Source: UMGS1491 sp944380925 (lineage in GTDB: Bacteria > Bacillota > Clostridia > Oscillospirales > Acutalibacteraceae). Taken from it: 64,000 nt of DNA. Of the stretch, positions 1-8,181 are shown piece after piece (position 1 is the first letter of the stretch; each line of letters begins with the position of its first letter). The stretch spans positions 52,116-116,115 of the forward strand of contig CALWJD010000005.1 in the NCBI GenBank assembly GCA_944380925.1. The letters are read 5' to 3'. The position numbers were made by a program, and so were the translations under genes. Below the pieces are notes generated by a model. It ran no database searches and was not told the origin of the DNA. It was given only the letters and a program-made list of their open reading frames with translations.

Positions 1-731
1 CCATATTCAACGCCTTTGCCGTTTCGGACGTCGTTTGCATATTCGCCATAATATCTTCTGAGCTGAGTAACCGGATCGTACTCAACACCGGTACCGCCAC
101 GCATTCCAACCATAAAATGGCCGATATAAATAGTTTTTCCGAGATTATTAAAAAGCTTTCCTTCGCCTTCATAGTTGTTATTATCAAATTCGCCCTGATA
201 AACCTTTATCCCTTCAGAATTATAAAGCTCACCCTGGCCGCTATATTTTCCGCTTACAAAATTTCCTTTATAAATAAGATCCCCTGTTGGGCTATACTGC
301 GTACCTTCCCCATGAGCAAGCCCTGTTTCCATATATCCTTCATATACCAAAACTCCGTCTGTATCGTAGACTCTAGCCCTACCGCTAAATTTTTGATATC
401 TGTCACTATCTATTCGTATATTAGCCGTCCAGAGTCTTCCATCTGCCCAGGGATATGCGTAGTTTACGAAAAGATAACCCAATGCTCCGATAACAGCCAA
501 AGAAATAATTGCAAATTTTTTGGATACATATATACCTAAAAATCTCCAATAATCTTTTTTGCTCTTTGGATTTTTGGTTATAGTACGAACAAACTTATGA
601 AGCTTTTGCTGCACAAACTGCGCAATTCGTGACCCTATATTTTGTGCCTGCAATAAAAATGTGTTAATGGTAGAAACTTGCGACTGAATAAAAGAAGTAA
701 TCCTAGAAAGTACCTCACCAAAAATTCCCAT
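1..731 (-). CDS. MORN-repeat membrane protein (3' end outside window)
   Basis: The reading frame runs from an ATG at 731 to the window edge without a stop (about 243 residues), preceded by AAGGTGAAAT as ribosome binding site. The N-terminal ~85 residues are amphipathic and basic. One membrane segment follows at about residues 88-106, with the motif AIISLAVIGALGYLF. From about residue 125 there are successive MORN-type units (YEGYMETGLAHGEG, YKGNFVSGKYSGQG, YQGEFDNNNYEGEG, YIGHFMVG). MORN repeats generally mediate lipid or protein contacts and membrane association. The repeat part would be exposed on one side of the membrane by a single anchor. It is transcribed in the same direction as the sensor gene at 1194-4136 but separated from it by a 460-base gap. 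The exact function is unknown. Confidence 0.85.
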   Translation of the reverse strand, partial: MGIFGEVLSRITSFIQSQVSTINTFLLQAQNIGSRIAQFVQQKLHKFVRTITKNPKSKKDYWRFLGIYVSKKFAIISLAVIGALGYLFVNYAYPWADGRLWTANIRIDSDRYQKFSGRARVYDTDGVLVYEGYMETGLAHGEGTQYSPTGDLIYKGNFVSGKYSGQGELYNSEGIKVYQGEFDNNNYEGEGKLFNNLGKTIYIGHFMVGMRGGTGVEYDPVTQLRRYYGEYANDVRNGKGVEY

Positions 732-1193
732 AAATTTATTTCACCTTATTTCAATTGAAAATATAAAGTTAAAAACATATCATGAAAAACAGTAAACACT
801 AGAACGTATCAACTTTGCTGTAATTCCTATAAACATAGACCCAATTTGCAAACTACTGCAGACAATACTTTCAAAAAATCCCGGCTTCTAAATCCTTTTT
901 ATCAAACGCAAAAATCATTTTGTTTTACCCATATCTATAATATAAAAACACCAATCTTCCTTTTTAAACAGAACAAATATTTATTTTAAAGTAGATAGTA
1001 ACACTTTGCTTTTGATTTGTAAACTACTTTTGCTCTTTTTCTATAATTAACCGCTTTTTTGTTTATAACTTTCAAAAAACAAAACTTAAAAACCTTTGTA
1101 AGTACCCCTCAGATATGTTTTTTAAAACACCATAAATATCTAAAGGGTAAGGCGCAAATACGAAACTATCGCTATTTTTGAAAATCTGATTTT
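732..1193. other. gene-less AT-rich gap
   Basis: No credible coding sequence was seen on either strand. The only structure noted is an imperfect 14-bp inverted repeat, 1103-1116 against 1136-1149 (12 of 14 paired), with a 19-base loop and no clear U tract. It could be a weak terminator for the minus-strand gene starting at 4136 or simply a chance palindrome. Confidence 0.4.
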
Positions 1194-4136
1194 TTAAATT
1201 ATATATCCTGTAAATCCTTTTTTATTATTTTGTCCTTCGCCCATTCTTCCCATTTGTTCTTCGCACTTCATAAGGTAATGAACGGCAACTTTATCATTTT
1301 CATTCACTCTTAAAACATCGGTAAACATGCGTCTTGCTTCTTCAAAATCATGTAGGAGGTAACACCCAACAGCTTTTTCAAACAGCTCTTTTGTTGAATC
1401 GTAAAGATCTTTCCGATACTTATTGGAAGCGTTTATAATTTCGAATATATCAGTGCTTCCTTCACCGGTTATATTTCCGACTCTTCCTATAAATCTATAA
1501 TTATACGCATCGTTTTCTTCTAACTTATCAATAACGGCTTTCGTTGCAACATGATTTATACCGATTTTATTAATACCGCTATCGATATTAAAGAGCTGCA
1601 TAACTTCATCCGCAACAACCACAACTCCACGGCGGTCTTCATTACCTGAAACGCCTACCAAAACATCACCGTTTCCAAGAACAACATTCATATGGTCTTT
1701 TACCGCTTTATCGATGCCCACTTCCCTAAACTGGATAGAAGCTTTAAATGCATCATTTGCACTTTTCGGGAAAAGTATTACGGCATCTTGTCCATCAAAA
1801 GATTGCACCACACCGTTATTCTTTTCTACGACCTTAAACATTTCTTTATAAGTTTTATTAAGCGCTCTAAATACCTCGTCCTCATCTTTAAAATCGTAAG
1901 AACCTCTGCATGATAAATTAAAGCTTACATACACAACGTTCATATCCACAATATTGTGGTCATGCAAATTTACCTGTGTTATTTTTTCTTTATTCATAAA
2001 TCTAAAGATCTCAGTTGGCACGTACCTTACATATTCTTTATTGAGCCGTATTAAATTTGAAGTATACCGCCCGATCTTTTCTGACATCAAATTAAACGCT
2101 TCGGCAATATCCGCAAGCTCATCTTTTGATGTTACCCTGATTCTTGTGCCCCATTCTCCTTTACCCATGGTGTTTATTGCCGATTCTATAATTTTAAGAG
2201 GTCTTAAGCACCACTTTATAACCAAGCAGATATAAACAAAAACAAGAATTGTAATAATCAAAATAACCGCCAGCGAATGCTTAAACATTCTCCAAAATTC
2301 CTGAGAGCGGTGAATATCGGAATCCAAGTAGTTACCCACAAAACCGATAACTCTGCCGTTGGTATCTTTTATTGCCACAAACGAACCCGTCAATTCTCCG
2401 TGAACATCTCTAAATGATGCTTCAAGCGAATCGGTTGTATTTGTTTTATTTGAAAATTGATTCCAAACATTGTAAAGTGCATCACACTCATCTTTTTCAA
2501 GCAAAGTATCAACCAAAGTATAGTGTGAAGGTATCATATCGGGATTTGTATATTTAAGTTCCGCATAGGAGTTCGACGAACTTGCAAATTTTGTATTAAC
2601 GGTTGCAAAAAGTTTATTGTAGTGCTCGATGTAAGCAACCAAATAATCGCTCCTATCGCCTATTTTTAAATTTATTTCTTTATATGCATCGGTAATAGAT
2701 TTTTGCAAACTTAGGTAATCTTTATTCATGTATCCGCCAACGTGGTCAAGTTTTGCAAAAGTACTTCCGTCTATGTGGTCAACAACAGTTTTGGCGCCAC
2801 GCTCTTGCTGCATTTTCAAAACAGAAATATATTCAGTTAAAGAGTCGGTCGTGTTTATATAAACAAGCACTCCCATAGATACAAAGTAAAATGGCAAAAA
2901 CATTGATAAGATCCTGACCGCTAAGGGAATACGTTTAAATTCCGTGTTACTTAGGTATCTAACAAAGAAATAAACCGCTACGCAAAATACACATACCACA
3001 AACATCGTTATAAGACCCCAAGGCATAAAATTGCCTCTTATATCCATAATTTCCGAATTGTGGCTTCCGAATCTTATATAGAAAGGTTTATCAAAAGCTT
3101 TTGAGGGTGCGTAAAAATCATTTGCATCCAAAACTTTTATTTTTCTTACATCTCGTCCTTTAATAGTTTGTTTAAGGTCAAGGTAACTATCTAAATTATA
3201 AAGCTGACGTGACACAACACTTCTGGTATCTAACTTGTAGAAGTTTCCGGTAACCGAATCAGTAAAATATATATTATCATTAGGATCCACACTCATACCC
3301 GAAAGCAAAAACTTAGAATTGGAAACGGCATTTGAGTAATTCATAAATACCCCTTGATTTTCCATTCCCCAAAGCTGTCCGTTATTCGTGGAATAAAAGA
3401 CCCTTCCATTTCCAAGAATACAAATATCATTTACCCACTCAAGATTTCTAACATTGCTTTCTATTTCAGGTGTTATTGTAAAAGATCTTATTTTCTTAGG
3501 TGTTTCATCTTCCATGGGATTGGCAACCATGACTTCGTAGCTGTTATCTTTTCCGCCGATCATAGTTATAAGTTGGTTACTAAGCTGTATTTTTTTAATA
3601 TAGTTAGATGTTGGAGGATTTGAATATTTTGTAAAATCCAAATTCAATACGTCTTTTACGTAATTTCCGTTTGTATCGTACATAATAACCGTTTCGGTTC
3701 TGATAGGATAAAGCGATTTATCCGAAACAACTGTGTTTAAATCTCTTTTTTGCTGAACAAAATAAAAATTACCTTTTGAATCAGCTTCTAAATTGCTATA
3801 TGAATATGCAAAATCTTTATCTGATTTTTTAAGGTCTATCTTATATTCCGCAGCACCGTTAGCTTTTATTTTAGTTATTCTATATTGGTCATCATCAGTA
3901 TCTACTCCCATAATATAAACATTACCGGAAAGATCCATATCAGAACTTAAATAAGAACCTAAATCAGGCTTATTTACAAAATACTGAACAAGATAAGCAA
4001 TCAGCAGTATGCATATAGCTAAAACACTATACTTAAATTTTGGGTCAGTAAAAAACTTTGTAAACTTATAAGATTTTTTTTGGCTGATCGTTTCCTGAGT
4101 AACACTCTTTTGCTTAGTGGATTCATCTTTTTTCAT
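1194..4136 (-). CDS. membrane sensor with beta-propeller-like ectodomain, HAMP and degenerate class III cyclase domain
   Basis: This is a 980-residue multi-domain membrane protein. It has a basic cytosolic head, TM1 at about 36-53, a ~300-residue extracytoplasmic region with NHL/propeller-like strands (GNVYIMG, GNFYFVQ, DNIYFTD), TM2 at about 372-395, TM3 at about 405-428, a second extracytoplasmic sensor of about 190 residues, TM4 at about 620-642, a HAMP linker at about 640-693, a class III nucleotide cyclase-like fold at about 732-902 and a TPR-like helical tail. The first metal-binding Asp of cyclases (F-A-D-I) is replaced: the aligned stretch reads VSFNLSCRG. The second site reads FDGQDAVILF rather than GDxxMAxF, so catalysis is doubtful. 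It is divergent from the pseudokinase-LysM gene at 4341 and shares its 204-bp control region. The ligand is unknown. Confidence 0.8.
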   Translation of the reverse strand: MKKDESTKQKSVTQETISQKKSYKFTKFFTDPKFKYSVLAICILLIAYLVQYFVNKPDLGSYLSSDMDLSGNVYIMGVDTDDDQYRITKIKANGAAEYKIDLKKSDKDFAYSYSNLEADSKGNFYFVQQKRDLNTVVSDKSLYPIRTETVIMYDTNGNYVKDVLNLDFTKYSNPPTSNYIKKIQLSNQLITMIGGKDNSYEVMVANPMEDETPKKIRSFTITPEIESNVRNLEWVNDICILGNGRVFYSTNNGQLWGMENQGVFMNYSNAVSNSKFLLSGMSVDPNDNIYFTDSVTGNFYKLDTRSVVSRQLYNLDSYLDLKQTIKGRDVRKIKVLDANDFYAPSKAFDKPFYIRFGSHNSEIMDIRGNFMPWGLITMFVVCVFCVAVYFFVRYLSNTEFKRIPLAVRILSMFLPFYFVSMGVLVYINTTDSLTEYISVLKMQQERGAKTVVDHIDGSTFAKLDHVGGYMNKDYLSLQKSITDAYKEINLKIGDRSDYLVAYIEHYNKLFATVNTKFASSSNSYAELKYTNPDMIPSHYTLVDTLLEKDECDALYNVWNQFSNKTNTTDSLEASFRDVHGELTGSFVAIKDTNGRVIGFVGNYLDSDIHRSQEFWRMFKHSLAVILIITILVFVYICLVIKWCLRPLKIIESAINTMGKGEWGTRIRVTSKDELADIAEAFNLMSEKIGRYTSNLIRLNKEYVRYVPTEIFRFMNKEKITQVNLHDHNIVDMNVVYVSFNLSCRGSYDFKDEDEVFRALNKTYKEMFKVVEKNNGVVQSFDGQDAVILFPKSANDAFKASIQFREVGIDKAVKDHMNVVLGNGDVLVGVSGNEDRRGVVVVADEVMQLFNIDSGINKIGINHVATKAVIDKLEENDAYNYRFIGRVGNITGEGSTDIFEIINASNKYRKDLYDSTKELFEKAVGCYLLHDFEEARRMFTDVLRVNENDKVAVHYLMKCEEQMGRMGEGQNNKKGFTGYII

Positions 4137-4235
4137 AAAAATTACCTCACCAACATTTTGAATTTGATCTTGATAATAACCTTACAAGAGTTTAGAGTAA
4201 ATATATATTTTATAAAAATTATTGAAATATATATA

Positions 4236-4264
4236 TTTACTATTATAAACATTAGTTGTATAAT
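4236..4264 (+). promoter_or_regulatory. probable sigma-A promoter of the pseudokinase-LysM gene
   Basis: A -10 box TATAAT lies at 4259-4264 with a TTTACT -35 at 4236-4241 and a 17-bp spacer. It lies 77 bases upstream of the start codon at 4341. Confidence 0.55.
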
Positions 4265-4340
4265 ACAGTATATTATCACATGTTGGCAGAGTCAAGGGTT
4301 TAAAAATGTTTTTTCATTACATTTTAGAAAGGTTGAAATT

Positions 4341-5489
4341 ATGAAAGAGATAAACAATTTGACAGATTACGTAATAATTGCTAACGTCTCCGAAACCAAC
4401 GCATGCAAAGTATATATAGCTTATAAAGGAGAAAACACACTTGATAATCTATACGTTATTAATGAATTTGAGTACGATAAAGCAGACCTTTATTTTTTTA
4501 AAAAATTGTTTAATGTTTTTCATTCTCCAAAAAAGCCAAAAGAATTTTGCGATTTCTTCGTAGAAAAAGAAAAATTTTATGCTGTATTTAAATATAACGA
4601 AGCTCCAAACATAAAAAAGCTTTATAATAAAGAACTTAGCGTTACGGCTTTTGACGACCGCTGCAAAATGCTTGAGCTTATACTTATCCAAATAGATAAG
4701 CTTATTAAATTTCCATATGAAATAGTCGGATGTGTTTCTGAATTTGAAAATATAAAGATTGACGAAGATAAAAATATCCACCTAACTTATAATTTTAGCC
4801 ACATCTCAAAATATAGGGGTTGCAACTTAAACACCATTTTTGAAAACCTAAGAGAAATAATATATAACCTACTGCCGGCCGAATGCGATGCGCCATTTAA
4901 TAAACAACTTCACATAGTCCTTGAAAAATGTAAAAACGGCGTGTATAGATCTATTCCGGAACTAATTATTGAGCTAAAACATGCGGAAGAAATCTCAAAA
5001 ACCAGTTCTTGGCTGCAGTATATTAAATATCAGCTATCGCTCAGAAAATCGCTTTTATCGCGAATTTCCAAAGCTTCAGTTTGGTGTTTGCTTATATTTG
5101 GAGCACTCTATTTAGCATATTCAAAATTAACCGAAGGAAGAAAATCCAACGAAAATGCTCCAAAAGTAACAATAGGTAATATTTCATATAACGGTAACAA
5201 AGAAGATGAATCCGAAAAAACCGTTTCCACCGAAAACCAAGATAACCAAACAAATACTAAAGCCACCAGTGATATAATACTTTCCAAAGGTCTTGATATG
5301 GAATATGAAGATTATATCGTGAAACAAGGCGATACGGTTTCTTCAATATGTAACGAGTACTACAAAGAAAAACGATACGAAACAGCAATCGCAACTTTTA
5401 ACGGAATAGAAGTGGATTCAAAATTAACTCCCGGAACAATACTTAAACTTCCAAACAGAACCGCCATTGCAATGTATATTTCGAAATAG
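4341..5489 (+). CDS. membrane-anchored pseudokinase-like protein with extracytoplasmic LysM domain
   Basis: This is a 382-residue protein. The ATG at 4341 is chosen because GAAAGG lies 8 bases upstream; the frame stays open further upstream but runs through the promoter. Residues 1-215 look like a strongly degenerated protein kinase lobe: the stretch FENIKIDEDKNIHLTYNFS at 135-153 resembles the kinase catalytic and DFG region, but the HRD and DFG aspartates are absent. A membrane segment follows at about 245-260, then a low-complexity linker, then a LysM domain at about 324-371 (YIVKQGDTVSSICNEYY ... PGTILKLP) that should bind peptidoglycan outside the cell. The architecture suggests a wall-sensing or scaffold protein. 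The kinase assignment is inference; the LysM call is firm. Confidence 0.8.
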   Translation: MKEINNLTDYVIIANVSETNACKVYIAYKGENTLDNLYVINEFEYDKADLYFFKKLFNVFHSPKKPKEFCDFFVEKEKFYAVFKYNEAPNIKKLYNKELSVTAFDDRCKMLELILIQIDKLIKFPYEIVGCVSEFENIKIDEDKNIHLTYNFSHISKYRGCNLNTIFENLREIIYNLLPAECDAPFNKQLHIVLEKCKNGVYRSIPELIIELKHAEEISKTSSWLQYIKYQLSLRKSLLSRISKASVWCLLIFGALYLAYSKLTEGRKSNENAPKVTIGNISYNGNKEDESEKTVSTENQDNQTNTKATSDIILSKGLDMEYEDYIVKQGDTVSSICNEYYKEKRYETAIATFNGIEVDSKLTPGTILKLPNRTAIAMYISK

Positions 5490-5542
5490 TTTTGTATGCT
5501 ATTAGAAGATAAAAAACGCAACGCATATCCATTCCGCACATG

Positions 5543-5576
5543 AAAACATCCCTCTTTTTGGTGAGGGATGTTTTTA
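5543..5576 (+). terminator. intrinsic terminator
   Basis: A 10-bp stem, AACATCCCTC (5545-5554) paired with GAGGGATGTT (5563-5572), is followed by a T run. It ends the LysM gene. The opposite strand also has a T-rich flank, so it may work for the convergent gene at 5596-5928 too. Confidence 0.85.
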
Positions 5577-5595
5577 ATTTAGAAAATTTATAGTT

Positions 5596-5928
5596 TTATT
5601 TGCTATCCATATCTTGTATGCAAAGTGATGCAAAATAGCCTTCTGAGTTTTGAACTTTCTCCAAAGGCACAATCTTTGCAAAAATTTCCGCTCCTGTGGT
5701 AACGTCATCTTGAACACCGCCGGAACAGTTTTTAAGTTCTTCTTCGGGCAATTTGTTCTTTTCTAATGCGCTAATCAACACCTCGGCAAACTTATCAAGT
5801 TCTTCGGTCGTTAAAAATATTCCTTTTGCCGCAAGCGCTTTTCTGACTTGCTCCCCTGTTTTTAAACTCAAAAGTTCCTGTACAAACTCTTCATCGGAAA
5901 AAGCATCAATAAATTCCTGTTCACTCAT
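5596..5928 (-). CDS. Nif11-type leader peptide, orphan RiPP precursor candidate
   Basis: This is a 110-residue protein. Residues 1-71 match the Nif11-like leader pattern: MSEQEFIDAFSDEEFVQELL at the N-terminus, a helical TGEQVRKALAAKGI stretch and LPEEELKNCSGG at about 60-71, where the double glycine is the usual leader-cleavage site. The remaining ~39 residues would be the core; they contain one Cys, three Ser and two Thr (VQDDVTTGAEIF ... ASLCIQDMDSK). In this family a modifying enzyme and a C39-type transporter usually act on the precursor, but none is encoded nearby. The start has only a weak ribosome binding site. A function as a non-RiPP small protein is possible. Confidence 0.75.
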   Translation of the reverse strand: MSEQEFIDAFSDEEFVQELLSLKTGEQVRKALAAKGIFLTTEELDKFAEVLISALEKNKLPEEELKNCSGGVQDDVTTGAEIFAKIVPLEKVQNSEGYFASLCIQDMDSK

Positions 5929-6135
5929 AAATCAAATCATCGGTATAAAACCTCTGATTTTTCACCACCAATCATAATATATTTTGGAGTTTAGTGTTTA
6001 ATTAGTAATTCTAAACAGTATTTCTGGATTTGTCAAGCTTTTAAATTAATATTTTTTAATTTCATAATATAAAAAACTTTTTCATACAAATATTTAAGAG
6101 TACATAAAAAACATCAAAAATAAAAAGGTGATATT

Positions 6136-6366
6136 ATGAACGAAAAAAACAACTTAGAAAATCTTTTAAAAAAAGCCTCCGAAAGCATGGGAATAAATCA
6201 AGAAACCGCCAAAAACAATAAAACAAACGTAAACAATATTCTCAGTAAACTACCGCAAAATCAAGCCGATAAAGTAAAAGAAATTCTTTCTGATAAAGAA
6301 GCAACAAAAAAACTTTTATCTACTCCAAAAGCGCAAGAGCTACTCAAAAAACTGCTCGGAAAATAG
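6136..6366 (+). CDS. small conserved-type protein of unknown function (first of three)
   Basis: This 76-residue hydrophilic helical protein is preceded by AAAAAGGTGATATT and an ATG. Its C-terminal half (ILSDKEATKKLLSTPKAQELLKKLLGK) resembles short proteins that occur in clostridial genomes next to the two following genes. It has no signal peptide or membrane segment. It opens a three-gene plus-strand operon (6136-7124) with gaps of 45 and 14 bases. I cannot assign a function. Confidence 0.75.
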   Translation: MNEKNNLENLLKKASESMGINQETAKNNKTNVNNILSKLPQNQADKVKEILSDKEATKKLLSTPKAQELLKKLLGK

Positions 6367-6411
6367 AGTTTTAAAAAATAGCTATCAAAAACAGTGGGGT
6401 GAAAGTAACCA

Positions 6412-6765
6412 GTGGATGACCTAACCGGAAAAATAAACGAGATATTGGGAAACCCGGAAATTATGAACCAAATAAAAAATTTTTCAGGTTTAATAGGTAA
6501 ATCCAAAAGCGAGCAAAACACTCCCGAAAACTCACAAAAAGAAGAAAAACAACCCGATTTTCAAATTCCGGATGACATGCTCGAAACTTTTTTAAAACTT
6601 GCTCCAATAATTTCATCAATGAAAAGCGAAGATAAACACACAAGATTTTTAAAAGCTTTAAAACCGCTTCTTTCAAAAGAAAAACAGAAAAAAATAGAAA
6701 GCTCGTTTGGTATACTTCAAATAATAAAAATTCTACCGCTTTTAAAAAACAAAGGCCTTTTCTGA
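6412..6765 (+). CDS. small protein of unknown function (second of three)
   Basis: This 117-residue protein starts at a GTG at 6412 preceded by GGGGTGAAAG. The N-terminus (MDDLTGKINEILGNPEIMNQ) and C-terminus (FLKALKPLLSKEKQKKIESS ... LPLLKNKGLF) are helical with a short charged linker between. The layout is familiar from uncharacterised clostridial proteins encoded in the same order as here. It has no membrane segment. Its likely partner is the following membrane-ended protein, by operon context only. Confidence 0.75.
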   Translation: MDDLTGKINEILGNPEIMNQIKNFSGLIGKSKSEQNTPENSQKEEKQPDFQIPDDMLETFLKLAPIISSMKSEDKHTRFLKALKPLLSKEKQKKIESSFGILQIIKILPLLKNKGLF

Positions 6766-6779
6766 GGTGAAAATATTAA

Positions 6780-7124
6780 ATGGAATTTTTAAAAAACACT
6801 CATAAAACAGCCTCAACCATTCAAAAAAACGAACATGATTTCGAAAAACAAAAGAATGATGCCTTAAAACAATTTGAAAAACTTTACTCAAACTTTAGCG
6901 CCAAACCCGAAAACAACAAACAAAAAAAGGAGGAAAAATCACCTCCTCAAAAAAGCGAAAACAAAAAATTAAAAGCAAAATTTAAAAAAAACACAGCAGA
7001 AAATTTTATGAATATATTTTTTAAAGATCAAGATAAAACGCTTATCATAATCCTTATAATTATTTTGATGGATAACGAAGAAAACCTAACACTTGTGATG
7101 GCTCTTATTTATCTTCTTACATAA
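6780..7124 (+). CDS. small protein with hydrophobic C-terminal segment (third of three)
   Basis: This 114-residue protein has its ATG at 6780, after TGAGGTGAAAATATTAA. The first 75 residues are highly charged (Lys, Glu, Gln, Asn). The last ~28 residues are hydrophobic with an acidic interruption (DKTLIIILIIILMDNEENLT ... MALIYLLT), a tail pattern seen in clostridial proteins of unknown role. The tail could insert in the membrane as a hairpin. The gene stops 3 bases before the convergent gene at 7128. Confidence 0.75.
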   Translation: MEFLKNTHKTASTIQKNEHDFEKQKNDALKQFEKLYSNFSAKPENNKQKKEEKSPPQKSENKKLKAKFKKNTAENFMNIFFKDQDKTLIIILIIILMDNEENLTLVMALIYLLT

Positions 7125-7127
7125 TCT

Positions 7128-7865
7128 TTAAAAAACGGAACTAATATAAAAATTTCCTGTTTTTTTATTTTTCTTGAGTTTGTAATTTGCAAACTTTTCG
7201 GTTTTAATTTCTGTAAGCGGAAGCATGTTTTCATCAAATTGTTCCTGCGGAATCATATAGCCAACTTTTAAAATAAGGTTGTTGTTTTTCCAAAAGGCGT
7301 CAATCGTATGTGGAAAAAAGCGATCAGTTCCGCTCATGATTTTTACGGAAAACTCTTTTTTAATTTTATTAAACTTATAAAAAGGGTCTTTAGCATCATC
7401 CAAAATATCATAATTAATGTCTTCCCCAAAAAGTTTTTCGTAAGACTTTTGAACTTCGTTTGCAGGAAAAATAATCATATCATTTTCATCGTAATCTAAA
7501 TTTTTATCTTTTAGGTTCATGGCGGTATCCCACAAAGCTGATTTTATTTTTATTTTTTCGTCCAAAGGATTTTTTTCATCAAAATTTGGCGGATCTTCCA
7601 TAACCACCGGCCAAATTAAACTATCGTATTTTTCATAACTTTCTATTTTTCGGCTTGTTTCAAAAAAACCGTTTTTAAAAGCAAAAACAGCCCAAAAAGA
7701 AAGCCCGATAGCCAATACAAAAAACACTCCGAAAAACTTTAAAAATCTATTTTTTTTCTTTCTTTTTTCTTTTTTTAGAAAATGTTTACCCTTTGGCAGA
7801 AGGCAAAAATTAAAAAAATCCCGAAGTTTTTTCTTTTTCTTACTTTTGTGTTTATAACCGTTCAT
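7128..7865 (-). CDS. single-pass membrane protein of unknown function
   Basis: This 245-residue protein has a very basic N-terminal ~45 residues (runs such as KSKKKKK and KKEKRKKKN), one membrane segment at about 46-66 (FGVFFVLAIGLSFWAVFAF), and a ~175-residue extracytoplasmic domain rich in Asp, Lys and Phe with no recognised motif. It is convergent with the small-protein operon and separated from it by 3 bases. No family could be assigned. The pattern of a basic cytosolic anchor plus an outer domain fits an envelope or division accessory protein, but this is a guess. Confidence 0.7.
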   Translation of the reverse strand: MNGYKHKSKKKKKLRDFFNFCLLPKGKHFLKKEKRKKKNRFLKFFGVFFVLAIGLSFWAVFAFKNGFFETSRKIESYEKYDSLIWPVVMEDPPNFDEKNPLDEKIKIKSALWDTAMNLKDKNLDYDENDMIIFPANEVQKSYEKLFGEDINYDILDDAKDPFYKFNKIKKEFSVKIMSGTDRFFPHTIDAFWKNNNLILKVGYMIPQEQFDENMLPLTEIKTEKFANYKLKKNKKTGNFYISSVF

Positions 7866-8112
7866 TTTAAACCACCTAAATAATAATTATTTTCATAATT
7901 AAGATTACCGCTTGGATTTAAAAATATTTGTCATAAGCAAGGTGGTATTTTTTGTAAGTTTATAAATACAAACACAAAAAAATAAAAATATATAAAATAA
8001 AAAGCAGAACAATTTTGTAAAATGTCTGTGGGTTTTTATTGTTACTGAAACTTTTATTAAAAAAACAAATGATTATTCATACAAGTACAAATGCCTCCCG
8101 CATAGTTTTACA
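7866..8112. other. gene-less AT-rich region
   Basis: Between the membrane protein starting at 7865 and the gyrA terminator I see no gene. The stretch just upstream of 7865 should hold that gene's promoter. No riboswitch-like structure was recognised. Confidence 0.4.
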
Positions 8113-8158
8113 AATAAAAAAGAACCGAACGAACTTTTTTGCAGGTTCGTTCGGTAAA
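8113..8158 (-). terminator. intrinsic terminator of the dnaN-gyrA operon
   Basis: A perfect 10-bp stem, CCGAACGAAC (8125-8134) with GTTCGTTCGG (8145-8154), is followed on the minus strand by TTCTTTTTTATT. It lies 23 bases past the gyrA stop. Confidence 0.9.
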
Positions 8159-8181
8159 AAATTTTATTTTTTATTTTAACT

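Noticed and set aside
1103..1149. Imperfect 14-bp inverted repeat, possible small RNA or terminator
   Set aside because: Two mismatches, a large loop and no U tract; only noted in the gap description.
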